Assembly: GCA_937898825.1 (NCBI GenBank) | Contig: CALEIX010000178.1 | Coordinates: 1-32,831 of the forward strand | Length of the DNA: 32,831 nt | Origin: an uncultured Elusimicrobia bacterium | GTDB taxonomy: Bacteria; Elusimicrobiota; Elusimicrobia; Elusimicrobiales; UBA9959 | Direction: 5' to 3' | Shown here: piece after piece, positions 31,080 to 32,831 of the stretch | Position numbering within the stretch: position 1 is the stretch's first letter | Layout of the letters: each line of letters opens with the position of its first letter | Made by a program: the position numbers and the translations under genes | The notes under the pieces: generated by a model | Database searches by the model: none | What the model saw: the letters and a program-made list of their open reading frames with translations, nothing else | What the model was told of the DNA's origin: nothing

Positions 31080-31874
31080 ATGGCTATAAAAATTCACAAT
31101 ACCGCAGTGATAGACAAGCGAGCTGCCATAGGAAAAAATGTGGAAATCGCACCCTATGCAGTCATCGGCGAAAACGTGGTTATAGGAGACGGAACATTCA
31201 TCGGTCCTCATTCGGTGATAGAACACGCTGTAATAGGCAGAAACAATTACCTCAGCGCTCACGTCTTTATCGGCTTTGCTCCCCAGGATTTCAAATACAA
31301 AGGAGAAAGAACAAAAGTTCTTATAGGGGACAATAATATAATTCGCGAGGGGGTGTCCATTCACCGCGGCAGCGCCTCAACCAAAGTCACTATCATAGGC
31401 AGCGGCTGCATGTTCATGGCAAACTCTCACGCCGGTCATGATTGCAGAATCGGGAACAATGTGATAATGACCAATTCGGCCGCTGCCGCCGGACATGTGG
31501 AAATAGAGGACAACGCAATAATAAGCGGTTTGAGCGCCATTCATCAATTCGTGCGAATAGGCCGGCTTTGCATGATAAGCGGCGGAGCAATGGTAAATCA
31601 GGACATCATTCCGTACACCACGGCTCAAGGTGACAGGGCGCGTCCTGTATGTTTGAATGTCGTAGGACTTAAAAGAAACGGGATAAATGCTGAAAGCATA
31701 CGCTCCATCAAACGCGCCTTCAGAATTCTGTTCTTCGAGAATCTTTCCCTTGAAAAAGCTCTGGCTAAAATAAGAAGCGAAAACCTTTCCCCCGAGGCCC
31801 GGCACATAGCCGATTTTTGCGAAAGCTCCCGACGGGGAATAGCAAGACCCACAAAACAGAGGGGCGAAAAATGA
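31080..31874 (+). CDS. lpxA: UDP-N-acetylglucosamine acyltransferase LpxA
   Basis: The 264 residues consist of left-handed beta-helix hexapeptide repeats, with catalytic His120 in NSHAGHDC, HRGSAS, HQFVRIG and a C-terminal helical domain (LKRNGINAESIRSIKRAFR). It performs the first acylation in lipid A synthesis. The stop overlaps the lpxI start as ATGA. Confidence 0.95.
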   Translation: MAIKIHNTAVIDKRAAIGKNVEIAPYAVIGENVVIGDGTFIGPHSVIEHAVIGRNNYLSAHVFIGFAPQDFKYKGERTKVLIGDNNIIREGVSIHRGSASTKVTIIGSGCMFMANSHAGHDCRIGNNVIMTNSAAAAGHVEIEDNAIISGLSAIHQFVRIGRLCMISGGAMVNQDIIPYTTAQGDRARPVCLNVVGLKRNGINAESIRSIKRAFRILFFENLSLEKALAKIRSENLSPEARHIADFCESSRRGIARPTKQRGEK

Positions 31875-32734
31875 GCGATAAAAAAATAGGATTGATAGCC
31901 GGAGCCGGTCTTTATCCTCTCTCATTTGCCGAAGAAGCATCTAAAATGGGATACAAGGTCTATGTGGTATCCTTCAAGGGAATAACAAATAGCGGCATTG
32001 AAGACATCTCAGAAAAGGTGAAATATTTCAATCTTGGTCAGATAAGTGCGCCAATAAAATTTTTCAGGGAAAATGGCGTAAAGAAAGTTGTCATGGCCGG
32101 GAATGTTCCGCATATCTCCATATTCGGAAATCTCTACCCGGATTTGAGAGCCGCAAAAATACTTTTCCGTTTGAAAAGCAAGAGGGCTAACGCCATACTA
32201 AATGCAATTTCAGACGAACTTAGAAAAGACGACATAGAACTTGTCAATTCGGCGACTTTCCTGGAAAACCTTCTGCCAAAGCCCGGACTCCTGACCTCCC
32301 GCAAACCGTCAAAAAAACAAGTGGCGGACATAGAGTTCGGCTGGAAAATAGCGAAGCAAATAGCCGAAATGGACATAGGACTGACAGTGGTTGTAAAGGA
32401 AAAGACCATAATTTCAGTGGAGGCGCTTGAGGGAACGGATGAATGTATAAAAAGGGCGGGACAAATCTTTAAGCGAAATTCTCAAAACCCTGAAAACCTT
32501 GTCGTCGTGAAGGTGGCGCGCCCGCGTCAGGACATGCGTTTTGACCTGCCGGTCGTCGGCGCCAAAACCATAGAAAGCATGATTTCGGCAAACGCGACTC
32601 TCCTCGCCATCGAAGCCTACAAAACCCTCATACTTGAAAAACCTAAATTCCTGAAAAAAGCGAATGAAAACAGAATATCAGTTCTGGCCGTAAATCCCGC
32701 CGTAATGATTTTTCGGCGCGGGTGCTCAATATAA
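31871..32734 (+). CDS. lpxI: UDP-2,3-diacylglucosamine pyrophosphatase LpxI (DUF1009)
   Basis: I choose the ATG at 31871, overlapping the lpxA stop as ATGA and preceded by GAGGGG, rather than a start at 31817 inside lpxA. The 287 residues begin KKIGLIAGAGLYPLSFAEEA and contain VVMAGNVPHIS, the C-terminal block RPRQDMRFDLPVVGAKTIES and an ending rich in Ile/Val. It is the LpxI-type alternative to LpxH for hydrolysis of UDP-diacylglucosamine. The next enzyme, LpxB, is not in the window and probably lies just beyond it. Confidence 0.92.
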   Translation: MSDKKIGLIAGAGLYPLSFAEEASKMGYKVYVVSFKGITNSGIEDISEKVKYFNLGQISAPIKFFRENGVKKVVMAGNVPHISIFGNLYPDLRAAKILFRLKSKRANAILNAISDELRKDDIELVNSATFLENLLPKPGLLTSRKPSKKQVADIEFGWKIAKQIAEMDIGLTVVVKEKTIISVEALEGTDECIKRAGQIFKRNSQNPENLVVVKVARPRQDMRFDLPVVGAKTIESMISANATLLAIEAYKTLILEKPKFLKKANENRISVLAVNPAVMIFRRGCSI

Positions 32735-32831
32735 ATCACAGGTTCTGGCACAACCCGCGCTACGCGTAAGCGGAGTGAAACGCATACTACTTTTTTAACA
32801 CCGATTTTAACGTCAAAAGAGAAATTAAGAC
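32735..32831. other. Short end region without a gene
   Basis: 97 bases after lpxI. It includes a GC-rich near-palindrome (GCTACGCGTAAGC, about 32758-32770). No start of the next gene and no U-tract terminator is visible before the window ends. Confidence 0.4.

Noticed and set aside
25238-32734. Lipid A/BamA region as a novel system
   Set aside because: Gene content and order are the ordinary bamA-skp-lpxD-lpxC-fabZ-lpxA-lpxI arrangement; all key catalytic residues are present.

Overview
The window is standard-code bacterial DNA from a Gram-negative organism with an outer membrane. The right end carries bamA, an OmpH/Skp chaperone, lpxD, lpxC, fabZ, lpxA and lpxI. Beside them are a PIN-PhoH ATPase and an inositol-3-phosphate synthase. 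A secreted protein begins its mature part with LTLTTYYPSPYG, a motif I associate with Omnitrophota/Elusimicrobiota-type genomes. That phylum guess is an inference, not proven here.

The left two thirds (about 413-22330) is an unusually large peptide-modification island. It has 13 radical SAM proteins carrying 14 radical SAM domains, built around one short precursor-like peptide (17944-18228, minus strand) that ends in seven His-Xaa-Ser triplets and a terminal Cys. This matches the known four-part His-Xaa-Ser system: HxsA repeat peptide, HxsB and HxsC radical SAM maturases, HxsD small protein. Here it is greatly expanded: three HxsB-type enzymes, six or seven HxsC-type enzymes with a shared four-Cys C-terminus, two HxsD-type proteins, two HemN-like domains (one fused to an HxsC-like domain in a single protein), two further SPASM-type radical SAM enzymes, an A24 prepilin-peptidase-like membrane protein, and a class V aminotransferase of cysteine desulfurase type.

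Layout. (1) 1-412: intergenic, degenerate micro-repeats and inverted repeats. (2) 413-16256, minus strand: one long operon, mostly coupled by ATGA overlaps, running from the enzyme at 16256 down to the desulfurase at 413. It contains a probable broken or interrupted gene end at 2598-2834. (3) 16257-16585: divergent regulatory gap with a 10-bp-arm palindrome. (4) 16586-17941, plus strand: a lone HemN-like enzyme, convergent with hxsA and only 2 bp from it. (5) 22330-17944, minus strand: the core hxs operon behind a perfect TTGACA-N17-TATAAT promoter, in the order secreted fibre-like protein, hxsD, hxsB, second hxsD, Cys-rich membrane-anchored protein, hxsA. (6) 22442-23746, minus strand: PIN-PhoH. 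(7) 23850-32734, plus strand: inositol-phosphate synthase, then outer-membrane assembly and lipid A genes, mostly overlapping or tightly spaced.

Working model (inference): the hxs operon makes an envelope-directed His-Xaa-Ser peptide plus secreted partner proteins. The large radical SAM operon modifies the peptide in several steps. The A24-like protease may remove a leader. The desulfurase may supply sulfur for the many Fe-S clusters. The housekeeping genes at the right are ordinary and give the envelope type.
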